Part shown: positions 44,505 to 53,833 of the stretch, piece after piece
Position numbering within the stretch: position 1 is the first letter of the stretch
Layout of the letters: each line of letters opens with the position of its first letter
Assembly: GCF_002419965.1 (NCBI RefSeq)
Contig: NZ_DIHC01000036.1
Location: forward strand, 309-64,308
Direction: 5' to 3'
DNA: 64,000 nucleotides
Source of the DNA: Pseudomonas sp. UBA5706
GTDB taxonomy: Bacteria > Pseudomonadota > Gammaproteobacteria > Pseudomonadales > Pseudomonadaceae
Notes under the pieces: model-generated
The model's input: only the letters and a program-made list of their open reading frames with translations
Database searches by the model: none
What the model was told of the DNA's origin: nothing
Translations under genes and position numbers: made by a program

Positions 44505-44559
44505 AAAGCACACACGACCCTTGATCGTTGTGAAGCGCGAAGGAGCGTTCGCTTTTGAC

Positions 44560-45918
44560 TCAGAACTTCGTTTGCAGCTTGATACCGGCAACCAGCGCGT
44601 TATCCACGTGATCGGTTCCGCCTGGGTGCATGACGTACTGCACGTTAGGACGCACGGTCAGCCAATCTGTTACGTGTACCCCGTAGTAGATCTCCGAGTT
44701 GTACTCGGTGTGCTGAATCGGCAGGTAGTTGGGATTATCGTAATCCTCGATACCGTTCAGGTCGTTGATCAAGCGCGCACGATCGCGCACGGCTTCGTTG
44801 ACGTGGATACGCGACAGGCCTACACCGATGTCGTCTTTGGGGCGTGCATCGAACGGCCCTTTGAACACCAGACCGACGTTCTGGAAGTTGTCGACGAAGT
44901 TGGTCGCCTTGTCATGCACGGTGGCGTTGAAGAACACGCTCATGCCGCGAGACTTGTCGCCGCCCACAGACGTCAGTTGCTGCTGAGCAACCACCCACCA
45001 GCCATGCTTGCTGCCGTGAGACTTGAAGTCATTGCCGGTCAGCGCTTGCGGCTGGCCATTGACATCGTCCTTCAGGTCGTTCGCGCTTGGGCTGCTGTAA
45101 TACCAACCCAGGCGGTACTCGCCCGCATAGTCGTTGACCATAGGCGACCACACCAACTCAACGGGAACCAGCGTGCCTTTGGCACCGCTGCCGCTGAGCT
45201 TGAAGCCGTTACCGGTTTCGAGATAAGAAGGGTTTTGCTCGTACACCCCGACCTGGGCGAACACTTCCGGCGTGATGTTGTATTTCACGCGGACCGCCCA
45301 TTGGCTGACCGGCCAGTTGTACCAGGTGTTCACGTAGTTAGCCGCTTGCGTGCCGCAGAACGTCAGGTTCTGGAAGTCGCAAGGGAAGCTGCCGAAGTCT
45401 TCACCTTCACCCATCCGACCCAGCTTGATGTCCAGTGCGCCATCGAAGTACTTCTGCTTGACCCACATTTGTGTCAGGCGCCACGTCTGGCCGCGACCCC
45501 AGACTTCCTGCGACGAACTCAGGGTGCCGATACGAGGATCGCCCAGGCGGTCGTTGGAGATGTTGTTGCCGCTACGCTCGGTGATGGCGAGCTTGAATTC
45601 GGCGTCTTTGAGGCCGAATACCTTTTCCAGGTCGATGTTGGTGCCGATCGCGAATTGATCGCTGTAGCGCGCCGTCTTGTCATGGTTATAGCCGCCTTTG
45701 ACGTTGGCTCCCATCTCACCGACGTACTCAAGGCTGAAGTCGTAACCCTTGTCATGCAATTCCTGACGCAGTCCGCCCCAGTCACCTGTCATGTGCTCGT
45801 TGGCGTTGAAAGGTTCCATGGCCATGGCAGTGCCGGACAGCGTCAATGCGCTCAAAACAGACAACCCACCGATCAGGTGCATCTGCTGGTTAAGCGATTT
45901 GCCTTTTACCTTCTTCAT
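44560..45918 (-). CDS. oprB: Carbohydrate-selective porin OprB
   Basis: 452 residues. A signal peptide (about 1-33, ending GTAMA) precedes an outer-membrane barrel; MTGDWGGLRQELHDKGYDFS is the classic OprB start, and the C-terminus ends in Phe (LQTKF). It admits glucose and other sugars into the periplasm. The 5' leader carries an A-rich Crc/Hfq-type motif. Downstream of gtsABCD on the same strand, so it is probably in the same transcription unit or has its own promoter in the 139-base gap. Confidence 0.97.
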   Translation of the reverse strand: MKKVKGKSLNQQMHLIGGLSVLSALTLSGTAMAMEPFNANEHMTGDWGGLRQELHDKGYDFSLEYVGEMGANVKGGYNHDKTARYSDQFAIGTNIDLEKVFGLKDAEFKLAITERSGNNISNDRLGDPRIGTLSSSQEVWGRGQTWRLTQMWVKQKYFDGALDIKLGRMGEGEDFGSFPCDFQNLTFCGTQAANYVNTWYNWPVSQWAVRVKYNITPEVFAQVGVYEQNPSYLETGNGFKLSGSGAKGTLVPVELVWSPMVNDYAGEYRLGWYYSSPSANDLKDDVNGQPQALTGNDFKSHGSKHGWWVVAQQQLTSVGGDKSRGMSVFFNATVHDKATNFVDNFQNVGLVFKGPFDARPKDDIGVGLSRIHVNEAVRDRARLINDLNGIEDYDNPNYLPIQHTEYNSEIYYGVHVTDWLTVRPNVQYVMHPGGTDHVDNALVAGIKLQTKF

Positions 45919-45933
45919 CCCTTATTCCTCGTT

Positions 45934-45944
45934 TTATTGTTATT
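45934..45944 (-). promoter_or_regulatory. Crc/Hfq-type A-rich motif in the oprB leader
   Basis: The minus strand reads AATAACAATAA, ending 15 bases before the oprB ATG, matching the AANAANAA catabolite motif bound by Hfq with Crc in Pseudomonas. Confidence 0.6.
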
Positions 45945-46057
45945 AGCTCTAAACAGCATCGTAACCACTTGCTTCGTGTGCCTGCCGGGGTTGTTCTACG
46001 GCACAAAGATCACCCCCGACAGATGTGCTCCTTAACGCAGTTTCCTGCGCGCGGAAT

Positions 46058-47218
<1,161 letters not shown>

Positions 47219-47220
47219 GA

Positions 47221-48066
47221 TTACCCCTTGACCGCGCCGGCCGTCAGCCCGCGCACGAAATACTTGCCTGCGACCACATAGACCAGCAGGGTCGGCAGAC
47301 CGGCGATCATCGCCGCCGCCATATCAACGTTGTACTCCTTGGCGCCGGTGCTGGTGTTGACCAGGTTGTTCAGCGCCACCGTGATGGGCTGCGAGTCACC
47401 ACTGGAGAACACCACACCGAACAGGAAGTCGTTCCAGATCTGCGTGAACTGCCAGATCAGGCAGACCATGATGATCGGCGTCGACATCGGCAGGATGATC
47501 TGCCGGAAAATGGTGAAGAAGCCAGCGCCGTCCAGGCGCGCGGCCTTGACCAGTGCGTCGGGAATGCTGACATAGTAGTTACGGAAAAACAGCGTTGTGA
47601 AGGCCAGCCCGTAGACTACGTGGACGAGTACCAGGCCTGTCGTCGTGCTGGCAAGACCCATTTTGCCGAGGGTGAAGGAAGCTGGCAGCAGAACGGTCTG
47701 GAAAGGCAGGAAGCAACCGAACAACAACAGCCCGAAGAACATCTGCGAGCCCTTGAACCGCCACATCGACAGCACGTAGCCGTTCAAGGCGCCAATGGCC
47801 GTTGAGATCAGCACCGCAGGAACAGTGATCAGGATCGAGTTGACGAAGTAGCCCTTCACCGTCGCCCAGGCCTTGACCCAGCCAATGGTGGTGATCTCGG
47901 TGGGCCAGCTCAGCAGGTTGCCGGTGCCGATGTCCTCAGGCGATTTGAAACTGGTCAGCAGCATGACCACCAGCGGAATCAGATAGATCAACACAGCGCC
48001 GATCAGCACGGCGTAGATCGCAATCCGGCTCAGGCTGATCGATGGTTTGGCGGCGAAACTAGTCAT
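47221..48066 (-). CDS. gtsC: Glucose ABC transporter permease GtsC
   Basis: 281 residues with six predicted membrane helices. The EAA-type loop, which contacts the ATPase, lies near IPDALVKAARLDGAGFFTIF. MalG-like second permease. It overlaps gtsB by 8 bases. Confidence 0.95.
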   Translation of the reverse strand: MTSFAAKPSISLSRIAIYAVLIGAVLIYLIPLVVMLLTSFKSPEDIGTGNLLSWPTEITTIGWVKAWATVKGYFVNSILITVPAVLISTAIGALNGYVLSMWRFKGSQMFFGLLLFGCFLPFQTVLLPASFTLGKMGLASTTTGLVLVHVVYGLAFTTLFFRNYYVSIPDALVKAARLDGAGFFTIFRQIILPMSTPIIMVCLIWQFTQIWNDFLFGVVFSSGDSQPITVALNNLVNTSTGAKEYNVDMAAAMIAGLPTLLVYVVAGKYFVRGLTAGAVKG

Positions 48067-48967
48067 TGCGCTTGGTCCTTAGCTCGGAATACAGGTAAGG
48101 CACGAGGATCGCGAGAATCGCGCCGAGCATCAGAATCGCACTGGCCGAGCCCATGCCCATCTGGCCGCGGCTGAAAGTGAACGAGTACATGAACATCGCA
48201 GGCAGATCGGACGAATAGCCCGGCCCACCTGCGGTCATCGCAGCGACCAGGTCGAAACTTTTGATCGCGATGTGCGCCAGGATCATCACGGCGCTGAAGA
48301 ACACAGGACGCAGGCTTGGCAGCACCACTTTCCAGTAGATCTTCGGCATGCTGGCACCATCGATCTGCGCGGCACGAATGATCGACTGGTCGACCCCCCT
48401 CAATCCCGCCAGGAACATCGCCATGATGAAGCCCGACGCTTGCCATACCGCCGCAATAACCAGGCAATATACCACGCGATCAGGATCAATCAGCCAGTCC
48501 AGGCGGAAGCCTTCCCAGCCCCAGTCACGCAGCAGTTTGTCCAGGCCCATGCCAGGGTTGAGCAGCCATTTCCAGGCCGTACCAGTGACGATCATCGAGA
48601 GCGCCATCGGGTACAGATAAATGGTGCGGATGAAACCTTCACGACGAATGCGCTGATCAAGGAACACCGCCAGTAACACGCCGACCACCAGGCTGATACC
48701 GATGAACATGCCACCGAATACCGCCAGGTTCTTGCTCGCTACCCACCAGCGGTCGTTGTCGAACAGCCGAGCGTATTGCGCCAATCCAACGAACTTGTAG
48801 GACGGCAGAAAAGTCGAGTTGGTGAACGACAGCACGAACGTCCACAGGATATAGCCGTAGAAGCCCACCAATACGATGAACATGCTGGGCGCCAGCACCA
48901 GTTTCGGAAGCCAGCGCTGCAGTGCATCGAACGGCGAGGCTTTGCTGAACACAGCAACAGAACTCAT
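48059..48967 (-). CDS. gtsB: Glucose ABC transporter permease GtsB
   Basis: 302 residues from MSSVAVFSKASPFDAL; ATGs at 48991 and 48976 are in frame but lack better ribosome sites. MalF-like permease with six membrane helices and the EAA loop at QSIIRAAQIDGASMPKIYW. Separated from gtsA by a 112-base gap containing a long hairpin, which suggests that the abundant binding protein and the permease are expressed at different levels. Confidence 0.94.
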   Translation of the reverse strand: MSSVAVFSKASPFDALQRWLPKLVLAPSMFIVLVGFYGYILWTFVLSFTNSTFLPSYKFVGLAQYARLFDNDRWWVASKNLAVFGGMFIGISLVVGVLLAVFLDQRIRREGFIRTIYLYPMALSMIVTGTAWKWLLNPGMGLDKLLRDWGWEGFRLDWLIDPDRVVYCLVIAAVWQASGFIMAMFLAGLRGVDQSIIRAAQIDGASMPKIYWKVVLPSLRPVFFSAVMILAHIAIKSFDLVAAMTAGGPGYSSDLPAMFMYSFTFSRGQMGMGSASAILMLGAILAILVPYLYSELRTKRND

Positions 48968-49000
48968 TGGAAGCATCCACTCTGAAACCATCAGGCCCAG

Positions 49001-49054
49001 GCCGCAGTCGTGCGTGAAACCGGATGAGACGGTTTCATCAGCACGTACTGCGGC
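49001..49054 (-). other. Long two-part hairpin between gtsA and gtsB
   Basis: GCCGCAGTCGTGC (49001-49013) pairs with GCACGTACTGCGGC (49041-49054) with one bulged base; inside, TGAAACCG (49015-49022) pairs with CGGTTTCA (49030-49037). No T-run follows on the minus strand, so it is more likely a 3'-end stabiliser for gtsA message than a full terminator. Confidence 0.7.
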
Positions 49055-49079
49055 TGGGATTTACGTAGTGCGCGAACGC

Positions 49080-50366
49080 TTACTTGGCAGCCTTGATCGC
49101 CGTGCCCAATTTCTTCGCCGCGTCTGCAGGATCTGCTTTCGGGTCGTTGATGAAATTGGTCACAACGTCAAAGAACGCGCCTTGAACGGCCAACGTGGTT
49201 GCCATGTTGTGCGCCATGCTTGGTTGCAGGCCGCCGGTCTTGGCATCTTCGAGGAAATCCTTGGCAGCGGTCTGGGCACATGAGTCGAAGCCGTACTTGT
49301 TCATGTCAGCCAGCATGTCGGTTCGAACAGGAATCGACCCTTTGTTGATGCTGAAGACTTTCTGGAAGTTTTCGCCCAGTACGACTTTGGCAATGTCCTG
49401 CTGACCCGCCTCGGTGCCTTTGTCTTTCTGCTTGAACACCGCCAGGGAGTCGATGTTGTAGGTGAAAGCTTTATCGGTGCCAGGGAACGCTACGCACTCA
49501 TAGTCCTTGCCAGCGACTTTCTTGGCGGCGGTCCATTCGCTCTTGGCCCAGTCCCCCATGATCTGCATGCCGGCCTTGCCGTTGATGACCTTGCCTGCTT
49601 CCAGATTCCAGTCCTGGCCTTTGCCATCGGGGTCCATGTAAGTAGCCACTTTCTTCAGCTCGGTCAGCGCCTTGACCATTTCAGGACCGGTCAATGCGCC
49701 GTTATCCAGGTCAACCAGCGCTTTCTTGTAACCGTCGGCACCCATCACCGAGAGCACGACGGCCTCGAAGACAGTGCTGTCCTGCCAGGGCTGACCGCCA
49801 TGCGCCAACGGAATGAAGCCTGCCGCTTTGAGCTTGTCGCCCGCTGCGTAGAATTCTTCGAGGGTGGTCGGGGCTTTTTCGATGCCGGCTTTCTTGAAGA
49901 CTTCCGGGTTGATCCACAACCAGTTCACACGGTGAATATTCACCGGCACGGCCACGTAATCACCCTCGTACTTCACGGTATCGGAGACTTTCTTGTCGAG
50001 CAGGCTGTCCCACTTCTCGCCTTTGGAGACCTCCTTCAGAACGTCGGTATCCAGCAGACCGGTAGACGCCCACTCCTGAATGTCCGGGCCTTTGATCTGA
50101 GCGATTCCAGGCGGGTTACCGGCGACGGCGCGGCTTTTCAGCACGGTCATGGCGGTCGAGCCGCCGCCGCCGGCGACAGCGCCGTCCTTCCAGGTGAAGC
50201 CGTCTTTTTCAACCTGGGCCTTGAGCACATCGACAGCCGCTTTTTCGCCACCGGAGGTCCACCAGTGGACAACTTCAACGGTGCCTTTGGAATCAGCGGC
50301 CATGGCGCTCAGAGGGAACAATGAGGCGAGAGAAATAAGTGCTGCGAGACGGGAGATCGATTTCAT
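49080..50366 (-). CDS. gtsA: Glucose ABC transporter substrate-binding protein
   Basis: 428 residues. A signal peptide (about 1-23, ending SAMA) precedes a family 1 sugar-binding fold (VEVVHWWTSGGEKAAVDVLK, VAVPVNIHRVNWLWINPEVF, IMGDWAKSEW). Periplasmic glucose receptor for GtsBCD. First gene of gtsABCD; its leader carries a textbook Crc/Hfq-type motif, and GltR/GtrS from the upstream genes is the expected regulator. Confidence 0.96.
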   Translation of the reverse strand: MKSISRLAALISLASLFPLSAMAADSKGTVEVVHWWTSGGEKAAVDVLKAQVEKDGFTWKDGAVAGGGGSTAMTVLKSRAVAGNPPGIAQIKGPDIQEWASTGLLDTDVLKEVSKGEKWDSLLDKKVSDTVKYEGDYVAVPVNIHRVNWLWINPEVFKKAGIEKAPTTLEEFYAAGDKLKAAGFIPLAHGGQPWQDSTVFEAVVLSVMGADGYKKALVDLDNGALTGPEMVKALTELKKVATYMDPDGKGQDWNLEAGKVINGKAGMQIMGDWAKSEWTAAKKVAGKDYECVAFPGTDKAFTYNIDSLAVFKQKDKGTEAGQQDIAKVVLGENFQKVFSINKGSIPVRTDMLADMNKYGFDSCAQTAAKDFLEDAKTGGLQPSMAHNMATTLAVQGAFFDVVTNFINDPKADPADAAKKLGTAIKAAK

Positions 50367-50376
50367 CTAGTTAACC

Positions 50377-50387
50377 TTATTGTTGTT
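50377..50387 (-). promoter_or_regulatory. Crc/Hfq-type A-rich motif in the gtsA leader
   Basis: The minus strand reads AACAACAATAA followed by GG, 10 bases before the gtsA ATG, covering the ribosome-binding region. This fits catabolite repression at translation. Confidence 0.7.
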
Positions 50388-50513
50388 ATGCATGAGCAAG
50401 TCTTGGTGCTTGCGCTGCATGGATTCTAAACAAGGGGCTTGCAAGGACGGTAACGAAGCGATGCGCAAGTGTCACTGGACGGTTACATTCGAAAAACGTC
50501 GCTCATCATGCAT

Positions 50514-51974
50514 TCATTCCGTGCCGCGTGGCAGATACAACGTCACCCGCAGCCCGCCCTCACGCAGATTTTTTAACGTCACTTCACCGCCATGACTGTG
50601 AGCAATGTTGCGTGCAATGCCCAAACCTAGCCCGTATCCCTGCTGGTATTTGCCAGCCAGCCGAAAATGCGGCTCAAACACCTGCTCCAGTCGCTGCTCT
50701 GGCACGCCTGGCCCTTCATCTTCGACATGCAGTACGAACGCCTGTGCGTTGTCTTCGATGTACAGATGCGCCTTGTCACCGTATTTGATAGCGTTGTCGA
50801 TCAGGTTTCCCATGCACCGCCGCAACGCCAGCGGCTTGCCGTGAAACATCGACATGGCTTTGCCCTGAAGCGTGACGCGGCCATCCCCGGCACACGCCAG
50901 ATAAGGCTCGATCAGGCAGTCGAGTGCGTGATTCAGATCCACAGGCTCGATGTTCTCGTGAATGTCGGTGTCCTTCACACACTGCAGCGCGCCCTTGACC
51001 AGCAACTCCAGTTCATCGAGATCGCGGGTGAATTTAGCCTGGACGACCTCGTCCTCCAGCAGTTCCACGCGTAGGCGCAGGCGCGTGATCGGGGTGCGCA
51101 GATCGTGGGAAATGGCGCTGAACAGCTGCCCGCGCTCGGTCAGGTAACGACTGATCCGATCACGCATGGTGTTGAAGGCGCGCATCACCTCGACCACTTC
51201 GCTGCCCCCGCCCTCGACTACCGGCTCGACCTCAGCCCCCAGCGACAAATCCCGGGCCGCGTGTGCCAGACGCTTGAGCGGGCCGCTTTGCCAGTGCACC
51301 AGCAAGCCGATGAACAGCAGCAGGAAGAGGCTCGTCAGGCCAATGAACCACACTTGTTGCGAGGGCAGACCTTCCTCTTCAAGCATCGTGTACGGCTCGG
51401 GCAACAATGAAGCGATGTACAGCCACTCGCCGGGCGACAGCTCGATCTGCGTCACCAGCACCGGCGGGTTCACCGGTTCCAGGGTCAGCGCGTAGTGGGC
51501 CCAGGAACGCGGTAACTCGTCCAGCCTCAGACCGCTGTTGAAGATGCGCAAGTCCTCCGGCCGCACGAACCGCACCAGAATGTCGGGGCCAGCGCCCAGG
51601 TTCTGGCGCAACACCTGCCCTACCACATCGATCACGGCGGTTTTGCGTGCAGTGGGCTCCAGCACCTGCATGTCCAGCGGGCGGTCATTGAGCGAGACGA
51701 AGAACCGTGTGCCACCCATGCTGCGCAGTTGATCGAGCACCAGAGGACGAAACGCAACCGGCAAGGAACGAAAGTAACTGACGCTCGCCGACATGGAATA
51801 ACCCAAGCTGCGCGCACTGGTAATCAGGCCCTCCATCTGCGTAGCGCGCAACTGGGAAAGCCAGATCAGGCTCGAAAGGGTTTGGGCAAGCAAAACCGCC
51901 AGCAGGGTGAGTAGCAACATGCGCCCGAGCAAGGAACGCGGTGCGGGCAGACGGCGCTTTTTCTCGGCCACCAT
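50514..51974 (-). CDS. gtrS: Sensor histidine kinase GtrS of the glucose regulon
   Basis: 486 residues: two membrane helices (about 16-38 and 235-255) around a periplasmic sensor, a HAMP segment, HisKA with the phospho-His in FSAISHDLRTPITRLRLR, and an HATPase with DNAIKYGD (N box) and DEGPGVPEQ (G1). In Pseudomonas GtrS senses 2-ketogluconate and 6-phosphogluconate and controls GltR. Placed between gltR and gtsA, with a 6-base gap after gltR. Confidence 0.93.
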   Translation of the reverse strand: MVAEKKRRLPAPRSLLGRMLLLTLLAVLLAQTLSSLIWLSQLRATQMEGLITSARSLGYSMSASVSYFRSLPVAFRPLVLDQLRSMGGTRFFVSLNDRPLDMQVLEPTARKTAVIDVVGQVLRQNLGAGPDILVRFVRPEDLRIFNSGLRLDELPRSWAHYALTLEPVNPPVLVTQIELSPGEWLYIASLLPEPYTMLEEEGLPSQQVWFIGLTSLFLLLFIGLLVHWQSGPLKRLAHAARDLSLGAEVEPVVEGGGSEVVEVMRAFNTMRDRISRYLTERGQLFSAISHDLRTPITRLRLRVELLEDEVVQAKFTRDLDELELLVKGALQCVKDTDIHENIEPVDLNHALDCLIEPYLACAGDGRVTLQGKAMSMFHGKPLALRRCMGNLIDNAIKYGDKAHLYIEDNAQAFVLHVEDEGPGVPEQRLEQVFEPHFRLAGKYQQGYGLGLGIARNIAHSHGGEVTLKNLREGGLRVTLYLPRGTE

Positions 51975-51980
51975 CAGCGG

Positions 51981-52718
51981 TCAATAACCGCTGCTGGCTT
52001 GCGGTAGCACATTGGCCGCCAACAAATAACCACTGCCTCGCACCGTGCGGATCAAGCGCGGTGCCTTGCCGGTGTCGCGTAAACGCTGGCGCAGACGGCT
52101 GACCGCCATATCGACGATGCGCTCCAGCGGCATCAGCTCGCGACCGCGCGTGGCGTTGCCGATGGTGTCACGATCGAGGATCTGCTGCGGATTATCCAGA
52201 AACAACTTAAGCAGTGCGAAGTCGGCGCCAGACAGAATCACTTCTTCGCCATCGTTGTGGAACAGTCGATGGCTGACCATATCCAGCCGCCATTCATCGA
52301 ACACCAGCACTTCACCACCGGCACGCTCCTGTCCGAACTGGGCACGGCGCAGCAGCGCCTTGATGCGGGCCTGGAGTTCACGAGGGCTGAAGGGTTTGGC
52401 CATGTAATCATCGGCACCGAGTTCCAGGCCGATGACCCGGTCAGCTTCATCGGAGCTGGCGGTGAGCATGATGATCGGCACGTGAGGCTGGCGCGGGTGA
52501 TGCCTGACCCAGCGGCACAGGCTGAAGCCATCTTCATCAGGCAGCATGACATCGAGAATCAGCAGGTCACTGGGCTCTTCATTGAACGCCTGACGAAACT
52601 CGGCACCATCGCCTACCGTGCGCACCTGAAAGCCAGAGCGGCTCAGGTAGGCTTGCAGCAATTCCCGAATCTCCTGGTCATCGTCGACCACCAGAATCGA
52701 TTTACTGACAGCGTTCAC
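51981..52718 (-). CDS. gltR: Response regulator GltR (OmpR family)
   Basis: 245 residues from a GTG at 52718, with AAGGA 8 bases upstream; the frame extends to 52739 but that would place the ribosome site inside the gene. Receiver domain with the phospho-Asp in LLILDVMLPDEDG, then a winged-helix output domain (about 140-240; RGRELMPLERIVDMAVSRLR). With GtrS it regulates glucose uptake, edd and gap expression in Pseudomonas. Confidence 0.93.
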   Translation of the reverse strand: MNAVSKSILVVDDDQEIRELLQAYLSRSGFQVRTVGDGAEFRQAFNEEPSDLLILDVMLPDEDGFSLCRWVRHHPRQPHVPIIMLTASSDEADRVIGLELGADDYMAKPFSPRELQARIKALLRRAQFGQERAGGEVLVFDEWRLDMVSHRLFHNDGEEVILSGADFALLKLFLDNPQQILDRDTIGNATRGRELMPLERIVDMAVSRLRQRLRDTGKAPRLIRTVRGSGYLLAANVLPQASSGY

Positions 52719-52742
52719 TTTGGTCGTCCTTGTAAGCACTGA

Positions 52743-52750
52743 TTATTGTT
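52743..52750 (-). promoter_or_regulatory. Possible Crc/Hfq-type motif upstream of gltR
   Basis: AACAATAA on the minus strand, about 24 bases before the gltR start. Shorter than the gtsA and oprB motifs. Confidence 0.4.
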
Positions 52751-52793
52751 ATGAGGCAGCAGCTCTGCACACCACGTGAGCGAGAACGCCCCC

Positions 52794-52860
52794 TGTAGCA
52801 GCACGGCTTCGGCGTTAGCGAGCTTGCCAGCCCACCGCCGGCAAGCCGGACTGCCACAGG
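52794..52860. repeat. REP-like palindromic intergenic repeat
   Basis: CTGTAGCAGCACGGCTT on one side and CCGGCAAGCCGGACTGCCAC on the other, with TTAGCGAGCTTGCC between. It sits between glk and gltR. Confidence 0.65.
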
Positions 52861-52867
52861 TAGCGAC

Positions 52868-53833
52868 TCAACGTTGGGCGAGCAGTGCCTGATCCAGCGC
52901 CACCCCGGCGCCCATCAAACCCGGATACTCGGCTGTCACCAGCCACACCGGCACGTCATCGAAGTAATCCTTCATCAGGCCTTTTTCCGCAAGTGCTTTG
53001 TTAAAGCCGCTTTGCATGAAGAAATCGGCAAAGCGCGGAATCACCCCACCGGCGATGTACACACCGCCACGGCCGCCAACGGTCAAGACCGTGTTGCCTG
53101 CCACGCGACCAAGGAATACGCAGAACTGTTCGAGCACCGCGCTGGCTAGCGCATCGCCTTTGAGCGCCGCCGAGGTGATGGCTGCGGGAGATTTCAGGTC
53201 CGGCTCGATCCCATCCAGCGCGCAGCTGACCTGATACAGCAACAACAGACCGGCGCCGCTGAGAATCGTTTCAGCACTGACATGCTCGTGATCGGCCATC
53301 AACCGCGTCCAAAGCAGCGCTTCGCGTGCAGTACCGATGGGCAGGTCGACATGGCCGCCCTCGCCCGGTATGGCGGTCCAGTGGCTTTCACTGGAACGGA
53401 TCAACGCACCGACACCCAGGCCGGTGCCCGGCCCGATCACTACGCGTGCGGCTTTCGGGTCTCCCTTGCCACTTCGCACGGTGAGGTATTCGTCATCTCG
53501 CAGGCGGGTCATGCCTAACGCCATAGCGGTGAAATCGTTGACCATGATCAGGCTGTCGATCTTGAGCGCTGCGCAGAACGCCGGGCGATTGATTTTCCAG
53601 TGGCTGTTGGTGAAGTGAAAGTCGTCACCGGTGACCGGCCCTGCGACGGCCAGACAGATCGACCCGACATCACCCGGTTGCAGCTTCATATCCTGCAAAT
53701 AAACCAGCAACGCCTGTTCCGGACTCGGGTGATCGACCGTCGGGAACACCCGGATCGAATGCAACTGATCATCTTCCCAAATGGCAAAACGAGCATTTGT
53801 GCCGCCGATATCACCCACCATCGCCAATGTCAC
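52868..53833 (-). CDS. glk: Glucokinase
   Basis: 321 residues. The phosphate motif VGDIGGTNARFA at the start, VNDFTAMALG and GPGTGLGVGALI are glucokinase (ROK-distinct, E. coli Glk-like) signatures. It phosphorylates imported glucose. The start overlaps the edd stop by four bases, so it is translated from the edd-glk message. Confidence 0.97.
   Translation of the reverse strand: MTLAMVGDIGGTNARFAIWEDDQLHSIRVFPTVDHPSPEQALLVYLQDMKLQPGDVGSICLAVAGPVTGDDFHFTNSHWKINRPAFCAALKIDSLIMVNDFTAMALGMTRLRDDEYLTVRSGKGDPKAARVVIGPGTGLGVGALIRSSESHWTAIPGEGGHVDLPIGTAREALLWTRLMADHEHVSAETILSGAGLLLLYQVSCALDGIEPDLKSPAAITSAALKGDALASAVLEQFCVFLGRVAGNTVLTVGGRGGVYIAGGVIPRFADFFMQSGFNKALAEKGLMKDYFDDVPVWLVTAEYPGLMGAGVALDQALLAQR

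Noticed and set aside
44356..46035. A 559-codon plus-strand frame antisense to oprB
   Set aside because: oprB has a signal peptide, porin motifs and regulatory leader; the opposite frame has nothing recognisable.
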